Shown here in pieces: positions 1 to 8,047 of a stretch of 64,000 bases of DNA. Where the stretch lies: the NCBI RefSeq assembly GCF_000520955.1, contig NZ_JACC01000028.1:26184-90183 (forward strand). The letters are read 5' to 3'. The stretch's first letter is position 1, and each line of letters starts with the position of its first letter. Source of the stretch: Aquimarina pacifica (GTDB lineage Bacteria > Bacteroidota > Bacteroidia > Flavobacteriales > Flavobacteriaceae). A program made the translations under genes and the position numbers. The notes below the pieces were generated by a model. The model was not told where the DNA came from, made no database searches, and saw only the letters and a program-made list of their open reading frames with translations.

Positions 1-180
1 TATGATGATTACATCATCACCTATTTGCAGACACATCGTGTTCCAATTATTTCTAGAAACTATTTGATTATTTATTGCAATTGCAATTCCGTTAGAAGCA
101 ATATTCAATTGTTCTAGCAAGCTTTGTACAGAACTATTTTCTGTAATATTTTGCGATTGATTATTAACGTTTATGGTCAT
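1..180 (-). CDS. thiS: ThiS sulfur carrier protein, 5' part only
   Basis: This is the first 60 codons of a gene that runs off the left edge. The protein starts MTINVNNQ and has a small beta-grasp fold pattern with GIAIAINNQIVSRNNW and GDDVIII, as in ThiS. ThiS carries sulfur as a thiocarboxylate on its C-terminal Gly-Gly for thiazole synthesis in thiamine biosynthesis; the Gly-Gly end lies outside the window. The ATG at 178-180 is the only sensible start. A TPP riboswitch 85 bases upstream supports the call and suggests that a thi biosynthesis operon continues to the left. Family recognition is from sequence pattern alone. Confidence 0.88.
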   Translation of the reverse strand, partial: MTINVNNQSQNITENSSVQSLLEQLNIASNGIAIAINNQIVSRNNWNTMCLQIGDDVIII

Positions 181-264
181 ATCTTCAATATATTAATCCA
201 TAAACCTTAGGTAAGTCACCTAGTTTGAAGAAGAAATATCACATCTATACTAAAATGTAATATT

Positions 265-349
265 AACTTTTCCCTTCGTCGGTATTAACCGAATCAGGTT
301 CAAAGGGTATTTCTCAGAATCCATTGCTATGGATACACCCCTAAAGTTT
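265..349 (-). promoter_or_regulatory. TPP (THI-box) riboswitch upstream of thiS
   Basis: Read on the minus strand, this segment has the conserved TPP aptamer blocks in order: AGGGGTG, TCTGAGAAATACCC, TTGAACCTGA, GGTTAATACCG, CGAAGGGA. The outer stem AACTTT/AAAGTT closes P1. P3 is a short hairpin, ATCCATAGCAATGGAT. The stretch to the ATG contains a small hairpin (TAGGT/ACCTA) that could act as the expression platform. It should repress thiS and its operon when TPP is abundant. Confidence 0.95.
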
Positions 350-355
350 ATATGT

Positions 356-363
356 CAAAAATA
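356..363 (-). promoter_or_regulatory. Candidate -7 box for the thiS riboswitch transcript
   Basis: The minus strand reads TATTTTTG, which fits the Bacteroidota consensus TAnnTTTG. It lies just upstream of the riboswitch P1 stem, where a transcription start would be expected. No well-spaced -33 TTG was seen, so this is tentative. Confidence 0.4.
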
Positions 364-377
364 ATAAAATTATATAA

Positions 378-405
378 CAAGGCTGAATTTAATTTTTCAG
401 CCTTG
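378..405 (-). terminator. Hairpin terminator after the TonB-dependent receptor
   Basis: There is a perfect 10-base-pair inverted repeat, CAAGGCTGAA/TTCAGCCTTG, with an 8-base loop. On the minus strand it is followed by a T/A-rich tract. It lies about 65 bases past the receptor stop and would separate that gene from the thiS transcript. Confidence 0.7.
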
Positions 406-469
406 TTTTAGTCTTAGCCCACTTCATCACAAAATGCTATTGCATACACTGGGCGTAAGTAAAAATCCC

Positions 470-2653
470 TTAGAATTTTAGCGTTGCACCAAGTAAGAAA
501 TTGATTCCTGCTTGTGGATAGTATCCAGCTCCTTCGATCGTGGTGATAGTCCCTGGATTACTAAAATCATCATCGTACGTAAAAAAGTATCCATTAGACA
601 CAAATTCCTGATCAAAAATATTGTTAATCAAACCTGTGAGCACAATGGATTTAAAAACAGGAATATCATTAATCTCATACACTATATTAAGATCATTCGT
701 AAAAAAACCATCTAACTTAGAGGTTTCACTATCAATATTCCCCATATATTGTTCCCCTACATATTTAGATAAAAATCCTAGTTGCAAGCTTTTGATAGGT
801 TGATATACTAACATGTTTCCTGCAACAATTTCGGGTGAGTATGAAATATTAGTATCACCTAAGTTAACCAACCCTCCGTCCCTAGAAGTTACGAAATCCT
901 TATTTTTATTAGTACTTATTGCAATATTTGGTTTCAGTCTAAATTTTTCAGAAAGGGTAATATCGGCATCAATTTCTATTCCTAAGCGATAGCTTTCACC
1001 ACTTGTTTCTCTAATTGGCGCTCCTACATCATCTAATGCTCCTGTAAGCACCAATTGATCTTTATACCACATATAATAAAGGTTTGTATTCACAATCGCT
1101 TTATTGTTGGCGTATCTCCATCCTAATTCGATATCATTCAATATTTCTGCGGTAGTAATCCCTACTTCAAAATCACTTCTTCTGGGTTCTCTATTGGCAC
1201 GAGCGTATGATGTATAAAACTGGTTCGTGTCATTAAGCTGAAATGTTGCTCCTAATTTTGGATTAAAAAAATCATAACTTTCATCAAGTTCTAGTGTTAC
1301 TAGATCCGAGGTTTCTCCCGAAGTCTCATAACCTACAAATCGACCTTGAAGATCCAAAAAGGCACTCCACTTATCGTTAACTCTATAGGTAGTTTTTCCA
1401 AAAACTGTGAACTCTGTTTTTTCACCATTTCCGAAATAATATTGATCTCTTATTTCTGAACCACCCGCATTTTGTGCCCAAATTACTTCTCCGAAATGAT
1501 CTCCGTCATATAGACTATAAAATGCTCCGAAATCAATATCTAGCTTATCATTCTTATAATTTGCAGAAGCATTGATTACATAAAAATCATTATCTAACCA
1601 TCTACGGCGTATCAAGTCTGTTGTTTCTATTGTTTCACCACCAAGTTCTATAGGTGTGAACCCATAATCTTCAAAATCTTCGTCCTCTTTGTATTGTTCA
1701 AAAAAACCTCTACCGTAGGTATAATTAAGCCCTAGGTTTGTAGACCAATTATTATTGTATTTTTGATTCCAGTGCAACTGGTAATGATCTTGTTTGTAAT
1801 TATCTACTTCATTATCATAAAAACGAATAGTTCCTTCGTCATCGGTATACTGCCCAACAGAATTAAAGGTCCTATCAGTTTCTAGTGTTTCTGCATCGAT
1901 CCCATTCCAGGATTGATAAGTGATTTCGTGCCCTCCAAAAGCTACTGCCTTAACCAAGGTATTATCATCTACATAAGAACTTTGCAAAAAATACGATTTA
2001 AGATCAGAAGAAGCTCTATCTATATATCCATCAGAAGCAATTGCAGATAGACGTCCTGCTATTTCGATATGTTCATTAAGTAAGCCTGTACTAAATTTTA
2101 CATTATGTTTTCTGGTACCAAAAGATCCAAATGAATTCGAAATTTCTCCATTAGCTTCTTTAGAAACAGCATCGGTAAGTAGATTTAGACTAGCTCCAAA
2201 AGCACCAGAACCATTTGTAGAAGTACCCACACCTCTTTGCAATTGTAAATTTTCTACAGATGATGCAAAATCAGGTAAATTGACCCAAAAAGTACCTTGA
2301 CTCTCTGCGTCATTAAAAGGTATTCCGTTAAGGGTTACATTTACTCTAGACGCGTCGCTTCCTCGAACCCGAATATAGGTATAACCTACTCCCGTACCTG
2401 CATCAGTGGTAGTTACTACTCCTGGCAAGTAATTTAATAAGATAGGAATATCCTGCCCCAAATTTCTAGTGGCAATTTCTTCTTTAGAAAGGTTAGAGTG
2501 TGTAATGGGTGAATCCGCATCTACACGTACCGATTTCACAAGAACTTCGTCAAGTTTTTCAGTTTTAGATGAGATTGAATCTTGCTCCTTTTCCTGAGCG
2601 ATCAGGATACTACTCCATAAGAAAATAGTAAGGAAAAATACTACGTTTTTCAT
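470..2653 (-). CDS. TonB-dependent receptor, probable thiamine outer-membrane transporter
   Basis: This is an outer-membrane beta-barrel receptor of about 727 residues. The start at 2653 gives a normal signal peptide (MKNVVFFLTIFLWSS...AQ); an in-frame ATG at 2671 would only add six residues ahead of it. A plug domain occupies roughly residues 40-160, with IRVRGSDASRVNVTLNGIPF and the LQRGVGTSTNGSGAFGASLN pattern. The rest alternates as barrel strands and ends in the terminal phenylalanine TLKF. It has no N-terminal carboxypeptidase-regulatory-like domain, unlike the other two receptors in the window. The upstream leader contains a TPP riboswitch, so its expression should respond to thiamine pyrophosphate. 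TPP-controlled TonB receptors with PnuT partners are known in Bacteroidota. The thiamine substrate is inferred from this control, not from the barrel sequence. Confidence 0.88.
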   Translation of the reverse strand: MKNVVFFLTIFLWSSILIAQEKEQDSISSKTEKLDEVLVKSVRVDADSPITHSNLSKEEIATRNLGQDIPILLNYLPGVVTTTDAGTGVGYTYIRVRGSDASRVNVTLNGIPFNDAESQGTFWVNLPDFASSVENLQLQRGVGTSTNGSGAFGASLNLLTDAVSKEANGEISNSFGSFGTRKHNVKFSTGLLNEHIEIAGRLSAIASDGYIDRASSDLKSYFLQSSYVDDNTLVKAVAFGGHEITYQSWNGIDAETLETDRTFNSVGQYTDDEGTIRFYDNEVDNYKQDHYQLHWNQKYNNNWSTNLGLNYTYGRGFFEQYKEDEDFEDYGFTPIELGGETIETTDLIRRRWLDNDFYVINASANYKNDKLDIDFGAFYSLYDGDHFGEVIWAQNAGGSEIRDQYYFGNGEKTEFTVFGKTTYRVNDKWSAFLDLQGRFVGYETSGETSDLVTLELDESYDFFNPKLGATFQLNDTNQFYTSYARANREPRRSDFEVGITTAEILNDIELGWRYANNKAIVNTNLYYMWYKDQLVLTGALDDVGAPIRETSGESYRLGIEIDADITLSEKFRLKPNIAISTNKNKDFVTSRDGGLVNLGDTNISYSPEIVAGNMLVYQPIKSLQLGFLSKYVGEQYMGNIDSETSKLDGFFTNDLNIVYEINDIPVFKSIVLTGLINNIFDQEFVSNGYFFTYDDDFSNPGTITTIEGAGYYPQAGINFLLGATLKF

Positions 2654-2807
2654 TCGTAAAAAATATATCACGAATAAAAGGGGTAATTATTCTGTTTTTA
2701 AATAATTCTGTTTTTTTTGATTCCCTCTGAAAAAGTATTTTCAAAAACACTTTTCTTTTACCATATAATGTATCTACAAATGCATATTTTGCACATACCG
2801 ATATTTT

Positions 2808-2950
2808 ATCGATCCCTTGGCAGCATTACCTGCCCAGGTTCATCGGGTATGATCTCAGCCCATTCGCGTTTACTATTCAGTCTCAGATTACTAAAAAATA
2901 AAATTAATCCTAACTCAACATGTATAACTCAAAAAAGCACCCCTTTGAGA
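2808..2950 (-). promoter_or_regulatory. TPP (THI-box) riboswitch upstream of the TonB-dependent receptor
   Basis: On the minus strand the core reads GGGCTGAGATCATACCC, then GATGAACCTG, GGCAGGTAATGCTGCC and AAGGGA, matching the TPP aptamer. The matching 5' block AAAGGGGTGC lies near 2937-2946. The two are separated by a long, AT-rich P3 extension of about 70 bases, which is an enlarged peripheral stem. About 150 bases separate the core from the receptor start, leaving room for an expression platform. Confidence 0.9.
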
Positions 2951-2958
2951 TTTCTGCG

Positions 2959-2966
2959 CAAAAGTA
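2959..2966 (-). promoter_or_regulatory. Candidate -7 box for the riboswitch-receptor transcript
   Basis: The minus strand reads TACTTTTG, a match to TAnnTTTG. It lies about 10 bases upstream of the riboswitch 5' block, so the transcript would start at the aptamer. No clear -33 element was seen. Confidence 0.5.
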
Positions 2967-3043
2967 CTATGTTTTATCGATTTATTGTACTTTTAATTGA
3001 TCTAAAAACAATGTCAGACGTTTTTTGAAGTTATACAGGTACC

Positions 3044-5470
3044 ATGAAGAATACGAAGAGATCCATAACGAATAAAATTATCCTTGGAGTTTTATTAGCA
3101 GGAATTCTTGTTGTTACTGCCTTTTGGGTAATCTACCAACAATTAAACAATTATACTCAGCTTACTGAGATCAAGAACGAAAATAATGAAAAACTATTTC
3201 TTGTTGGTGAGGCTATAACAGGATTATATGAAGCAGAAAGTTTGACTCGTAATATCATACAAACTTCGAATACTAAAAAATTTGATCTTTATAAATCTAA
3301 AATAGACACCATACTTAGCACCATTAATAAAGTATCAGAAATATCTGAAGACACCTTACAGACTCAAAAGATTGATAGTATCAAATACCTTATTGATAGT
3401 AAAAATAAAAACTTCGAAGAACTTATTAAGATCTACAGAGAAAGAAAGAAAAAAGGAGGAGTTTATAAAACGGCTATTAATGAGTTAGGAAAAGTAAATA
3501 AGAATTTTGAGGATGACTCTAATTATGATGAACGATTTAAGAATTTTGGTGCTCGAGAATCTTTAAAAAAAAGCTTAGAAATCCTAAAAAAGGACAATGC
3601 TGAACGCCTTACAAATCAAACTGTAGATTCTTTAACTACCTCTGTTAGGCAAGTTTTATCAGAGCTAGAACAAAAAGACAGGAAATACAAAAGAGAAATA
3701 TCCAGAAAAGAGAATACTCTTCTTAAAAATGACCAAATTATTACAAAACAATTGCGTGATGTACTTGCTGCCATAGAACGTAATGAGCGAGATCGTTATT
3801 TTTCTAGATTAGAGGCTTCTAATAAAGTATTGAATAATACATCTGATATTATATTATTGATAGCCGCAATCAGTGTTGTCATCGCTATTATATTCTTACT
3901 TTTGATTACTAAAGATGTTTCTCAAAGTCAAAAATACAGGAATGAACTTGAAGCAGAAAAAACATATACCGAATCCTTATTAAAAACTAGAGAGTCAATT
4001 ATAACCACTGTGACTCATGATCTTAGATCCCCATTAAATAGTGTTATTGGGTATTCTGATCTCCTTGAGAGAACTGGCTTAGACACTAAACAAAAACATT
4101 ATCTAGATCATCTTAAAAAATCTTCTGACTATATCTTACACTTGGTAAATGATCTTCTAGATTTATCAAAACTCGAAGCAGGAAGAATGGTGATCGAAAT
4201 GTTGCCCTTCTCCCCTAAAAAATTAATAGATAATACCATATCTGGTGTTATCCCTGTAAGTTCTGCCAAAAATCTTGATATCAAAATTAAGACTACAGAC
4301 GAACTAAAAAAACAATATATAGGAGACCCATTTAGAATTAAACAAGTACTGACCAATCTGGTTAGTAACGCCTACAAATTTACTGACGAAGGATCTATTA
4401 CTATTGACAGTAAAATTATTGAAAATGGCTTATCAGAAAAACAATTGGTTATTTCTGTAGAAGATACCGGAATTGGTATTACTAAAGAACAACAACATTA
4501 CATCTTTGAAGAATTTTCGCAGGGTGATGACACTACAGAAAAAAGATATGGCGGCTTTGGTCTGGGGCTCGCAATTACCAAAAAAATAATTAAACTTCTC
4601 AAGGGTAAAATAAAACTGAATAGCGAACCGGGTAAGGGGAGTACCTTTACTTTTTATATCCCTATTAAGCTTTCGGGATCATCATTACCGGAAGAAGGCC
4701 CAGAAATTACTGAATTACAAAGTTTTACTAATAAAAAAGTATTAATTGTCGATGATGACCCAAGTCAACTAGCTCTTACGAGTGAAGTTGCTTCGTTGGC
4801 AGGGTTAACCTATGATATCTGCAAAAATGGTTTAGACGCGGTGTCTTTATTACAAAGCAACACCTATGACCTAATTCTAACAGATATTCAAATGCCAAAG
4901 ATGGATGGTTTTGAACTTTTACGAACTATAAAGAGAAACCCTGATTATCACAATCTGCCCGTAATTGCATTATCCGGAAGAACAGACACAAGTGTTTCAG
5001 AATATCAGGATGCCGGTTTTGCTGCAAGTTTACAAAAACCATATGCTCCCAAAGAATTAGTTGATCATATAGCAACGGTATTACATATGGATATTAAAAA
5101 GTACGACCATTCTAACAATCATGAAGATTCGACTCAAGAAGAATACTCTCTTAGTGATCTTATGCTATTTGCTCATGGAGATTCTGACTCACTTTATGCT
5201 ATCTTAGACACTTTTTATACTAGCACCATTGATAATATCGAAGAGTTAAAGAAAAAAATGGAGAAGAAGGATATCGAAAGCATAAAAAAAACCGCACATA
5301 AAATGCTTCCTATGTTTAAGCAAATCAAAGCAAAAGAAGTCGTTTATATACTTGAGAGATTAGAACATCCTGACCAGTATACCTTGGATAACTCTTCAGT
5401 ACTATCATTAACAGGCAAAGGAATAACTAAGATCAAAACATTAATAGATAAGCTCAAAGTAGAAAACTAA
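3044..5470 (+). CDS. Hybrid sensor histidine kinase with receiver and Hpt domains
   Basis: This is an 808-residue membrane-bound phosphorelay protein. TM1 is near residues 11-32 and TM2 near 270-290. They enclose a lysine-rich, coiled-coil-like extracytoplasmic sensor of about 235 residues with no recognised ligand motif. A second coiled coil leads to the HisKA box THDLRSPLNS, with the phospho-acceptor H325. The ATPase domain shows NAYKFTDEG, DTGIGI and GFGLGLAI. A receiver domain follows near 565-680 (VLIVDDDPS, D614 in LTDIQMP). A C-terminal Hpt domain carries H752 in KKTAHKML. It is convergent with the NtrC-type regulator, 19 bases end to end, so the two are separate transcripts. They may still be a cognate pair, which is inference from position. 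Confidence 0.93.
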   Translation: MKNTKRSITNKIILGVLLAGILVVTAFWVIYQQLNNYTQLTEIKNENNEKLFLVGEAITGLYEAESLTRNIIQTSNTKKFDLYKSKIDTILSTINKVSEISEDTLQTQKIDSIKYLIDSKNKNFEELIKIYRERKKKGGVYKTAINELGKVNKNFEDDSNYDERFKNFGARESLKKSLEILKKDNAERLTNQTVDSLTTSVRQVLSELEQKDRKYKREISRKENTLLKNDQIITKQLRDVLAAIERNERDRYFSRLEASNKVLNNTSDIILLIAAISVVIAIIFLLLITKDVSQSQKYRNELEAEKTYTESLLKTRESIITTVTHDLRSPLNSVIGYSDLLERTGLDTKQKHYLDHLKKSSDYILHLVNDLLDLSKLEAGRMVIEMLPFSPKKLIDNTISGVIPVSSAKNLDIKIKTTDELKKQYIGDPFRIKQVLTNLVSNAYKFTDEGSITIDSKIIENGLSEKQLVISVEDTGIGITKEQQHYIFEEFSQGDDTTEKRYGGFGLGLAITKKIIKLLKGKIKLNSEPGKGSTFTFYIPIKLSGSSLPEEGPEITELQSFTNKKVLIVDDDPSQLALTSEVASLAGLTYDICKNGLDAVSLLQSNTYDLILTDIQMPKMDGFELLRTIKRNPDYHNLPVIALSGRTDTSVSEYQDAGFAASLQKPYAPKELVDHIATVLHMDIKKYDHSNNHEDSTQEEYSLSDLMLFAHGDSDSLYAILDTFYTSTIDNIEELKKKMEKKDIESIKKTAHKMLPMFKQIKAKEVVYILERLEHPDQYTLDNSSVLSLTGKGITKIKTLIDKLKVEN

Positions 5471-5489
5471 CAGTTTTGCACAATCTAAT

Positions 5490-6845
5490 TTAAAGACTTA
5501 TATCGTATTGTTTTAATTTGTTGTAAAGTGTTTTTCGATCTATAGAAAGCATCCTTGCAGCCTTGGCTTTGTTTCCGTTAGATTTTTCTAAAGCATCAAG
5601 GATTAATTCTTGTTCATTCTGATTTTTAAACAACCCGTACGTTTGTTTAGAATTATGAGATGCATAAGCAATGTCTCCGGGTAAAATATCTAAGGTAATC
5701 ATTTCGTCTTGAGAAAGGAGAACAGATCGTTTTACAATATTTTTTAATTCTCTTAGGTTACCTGGCCAAGAGTATTTTTTGAAAGCTTCAAGAACCTCAT
5801 CTGCAAACCCTACAACATGTTTTTCTAGCTCAGTATTCGACTCCTCAAGGAAATGGTTTGCAAAAAGCATTAAATCTTCAATCCTATCTCTTAACGGTGG
5901 TACTTTTATAGAAAACTCATTTAATCTGTGATATAAATCTTCTCTAAATTCGCCTTCCTTCACTGCATTACTTAGGTCTTCGTTAGTAGCGACTATAACC
6001 CGAATATCTACCTCGATTTCGGTGTTACTTCCAACAGGCTTTATTTTGCGTTCCTGAAGTGCTCTCAAAAGTTGAACCTGTAATTCATAACTTAAATTTC
6101 CGATTTCATCTAAGAATAAGGTACCTCCATTAGCAGCTTCAAAATGCCCCATTTTATCATTCACAGCTCCGGTAAATGACCCTTTTATATGTCCAAAAAA
6201 CTCACTTGAAGCAATTTCTTTGGGTATAGCTCCACAATCTACGGCAATAAAGGGCTTTTCTGATCTTTTACTCGCTTTATGTATACTACTTGCTACATAT
6301 TCCTTACCTGTACCACTGTCCCCGATTACTAAAACCGACATACGGGTAGGAGCAACCAGAGCGACATATTCATTTAATTTTTTGGAAGCATCACTAACCC
6401 CTCTTACAAAGGAATTATTAAGATTTTTAGTTACTGGTACTGTCGCTGAAGGTTTAGCCGATTTGACAGAAACATCTTGTGTATCATTAACATTAAGAGC
6501 TTTTTCTATAGTTTGTACTATTGTATCCGGATTAAATGGTTTTGCCACATAATCAAAAGCCCCTTGTTTTATAGCATTAACGGCCATATTAATTTCTGCA
6601 TATCCAGTCATTATAATAACCTGTGTGCTTGCATCATTTTTAAGAATCTCTTCTAACAAAGTAATGCCATCACTATCAGGCAACCTCACATCAGCAAGCA
6701 CTACATCAAATCTATCTTGTTTGATTTTTGGTATTGCCTCATTTCCAGAAAAAGCAGTAGATACAGCGTATTCCTTTTTTTCTAAAAAGGTTTTTAGCAT
6801 TGTACAAAAGGCTACATCATCTTCAACAATAAGTATCTTTGTCAT
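5490..6845 (-). CDS. NtrC-family sigma-54-dependent response regulator
   Basis: This 451-residue protein has three domains. The N-terminal receiver carries acidic residues E8/D9/D10 and the phospho-acceptor D52 (LADVRLPDSDG). The central AAA+ domain has Walker A GDSGTGKE, the sigma-54 contact loop GSFTGA (one change from the usual GAFTGA), Walker B GGTLFLDEIG, and the arginine-finger region ATNEDL...FREDLYHRL. The C-terminus is a Fis-type helix-turn-helix (NGNKAKAARMLSIDRKTLYNKL). It should activate sigma-54 promoters when phosphorylated. It lies tail to tail with a hybrid histidine kinase, a plausible phosphodonor. Confidence 0.95.
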   Translation of the reverse strand: MTKILIVEDDVAFCTMLKTFLEKKEYAVSTAFSGNEAIPKIKQDRFDVVLADVRLPDSDGITLLEEILKNDASTQVIIMTGYAEINMAVNAIKQGAFDYVAKPFNPDTIVQTIEKALNVNDTQDVSVKSAKPSATVPVTKNLNNSFVRGVSDASKKLNEYVALVAPTRMSVLVIGDSGTGKEYVASSIHKASKRSEKPFIAVDCGAIPKEIASSEFFGHIKGSFTGAVNDKMGHFEAANGGTLFLDEIGNLSYELQVQLLRALQERKIKPVGSNTEIEVDIRVIVATNEDLSNAVKEGEFREDLYHRLNEFSIKVPPLRDRIEDLMLFANHFLEESNTELEKHVVGFADEVLEAFKKYSWPGNLRELKNIVKRSVLLSQDEMITLDILPGDIAYASHNSKQTYGLFKNQNEQELILDALEKSNGNKAKAARMLSIDRKTLYNKLKQYDISL

Positions 6846-7009
6846 ATTTTATGATTTATATTCTAAAAAAATGAGCATAGTCATTCACTTAATTTGTTTA
6901 AGTTACAATAAAAAATTAATGGTTCTAAGAGTGACTAAAAAATACTATACTAATTTTGATTTTATAAAATTACGATTTAAAAATATCAATTTTTTAAAGA
7001 AGAGCATAA

Positions 7010-7043
7010 AAAAAGAGACCCTTGGGATTGAGTCTCTTTTTTA
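7010..7043 (-). terminator. Hairpin terminator
   Basis: The inverted repeat AAAAAGAGAC/GTCTCTTTTT has an 11-base loop and is flanked by A and T runs on both sides, so it can work in either direction. It lies just past the small secreted protein gene, between it and the regulator gene. Confidence 0.7.
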
Positions 7044-7105
7044 GCACTAAACAACTTTGTATATCGTTCTTGGTTGCAAAACGATATTCTTTTCTACCCC
7101 TAGAT

Positions 7106-7444
7106 TTAAGATTTATGGTCGTTTGGCTTTATCCATTTGCCATTAGTGCTTGCAAATACAACTTTTGTAGAGTAATCGTTATCTTGTAATACTACTTTAT
7201 ATGTATTATCTTTTGACATATATGCTTTTACAATTCGTACTTTTTGAAAATCTTTTTTGGTTGCTTCAAGAACTGCCATTGGCAACTCCATTTTGTTTAT
7301 TTCAGTATATTCTTGCAGCTCGTAATCATAATCTCTGTATCCAAAATTATCATCGCCTAAAAGCGCCAATTCATCTTGACCCAGAACACCCTGTGCCGAA
7401 AAAATACTTACTACTATTGCTACTATCATTGGTAACTTTTTCAT
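7106..7444 (-). CDS. Small secreted protein of unknown function, PepSY-like pattern
   Basis: This is a 112-residue protein. The start at 7444 gives a clean signal peptide (MKKLPMIVAIVVSIFSAQGVLGQ); the longer reading from 7501 puts 19 poorly matching residues in front. The mature part is about 90 residues, acidic and tyrosine-rich near the start (DNFGYRDYDYELQEY). It then has a predicted alpha-beta pattern, LPMAVLEATKKDFQKV followed by VVLQDNDYSTKVVFAS and KWIKP. This resembles small periplasmic PepSY-like proteins of Flavobacteriia, but the match is loose and no function can be assigned. It is a single-gene unit with a terminator behind it. Confidence 0.7.
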   Translation of the reverse strand: MKKLPMIVAIVVSIFSAQGVLGQDELALLGDDNFGYRDYDYELQEYTEINKMELPMAVLEATKKDFQKVRIVKAYMSKDNTYKVVLQDNDYSTKVVFASTNGKWIKPNDHKS

Positions 7445-7645
7445 TTGGGTTATTGATAAAATTATGTTATCTGATAATACTATAAGTAATAATTGTTCCA
7501 AAACATCTAGGTCAACACAAAAAGAATCAAAACACTGATTATCAATTAATTAAATATTAAAATATTCATAGATAAATATGTTTCAAAGCGTGGAATCCCC
7601 ACAAAAGTGTAGAAATATTACACATTTTTTTGCAGGCATATCCTA

Positions 7646-8047
7646 TTACAAAAGCGGTTTTCGGCGATTTACCTTTTTTAAAGATTGTTTTTGTTTGTTT
7701 TCTAAGCGCTTTTTGATAGATCCTTTAGAAGGTTTAGTAGGTTTCCTTCTTTTAGGAACATAAAGATTATTCTTCAGGATTTCAATAAGTCTTTTGATGA
7801 CTACTTCTTTATTTCTATGTTGACTTCGGCTGTCATCACATTGTAGGACTAAGACTCCTTTTTTAGTTATTCGAGAAGATAATTTTTTGGACAGTCTAAG
7901 TTTTTCATCATCAGTAAGTCCGAGAGAATTAGATATATCAAAACTAAGTTCTATCCTTGATGATACTTTGTTTACATGTTGACCGCCCGCACCTGAACTG
8001 CGGACGGCTTTAAATTTTAATTCACGTAAAAGTACCGAGGTATTCAC
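7646..8047 (-). CDS. arfB: Alternative ribosome-rescue factor ArfB (peptidyl-tRNA hydrolase)
   Basis: This 133-residue protein matches the release-factor-like rescue hydrolase ArfB/YaeJ. The catalytic GGQ motif lies at residues 21-23 within RSSGAGGQHVNKVSS. The C-terminus is very basic (RRKPTKPSKGSIKKRLENKQ), the tail that enters the empty mRNA channel of stalled ribosomes. It releases nascent peptides from ribosomes lacking a stop codon. Its start overlaps the stop of the DUF4301 gene by four bases (ATGA), so it is the last gene of the overlapping minus-strand cluster. Confidence 0.92.
   Translation of the reverse strand: MNTSVLLRELKFKAVRSSGAGGQHVNKVSSRIELSFDISNSLGLTDDEKLRLSKKLSSRITKKGVLVLQCDDSRSQHRNKEVVIKRLIEILKNNLYVPKRRKPTKPSKGSIKKRLENKQKQSLKKVNRRKPLL

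Noticed and set aside
2717..3028. Open frame of 103 codons on the plus strand between the receptor and kinase genes
   Set aside because: It lies across the antisense strand of the TPP riboswitch and its promoter, has no family resemblance, and has a composition unlike the neighbouring genes.
6625..7044. Open frame of 139 codons on the plus strand
   Set aside because: Most of it is antisense to the receiver domain of the NtrC-type regulator, and its end runs into a terminator.
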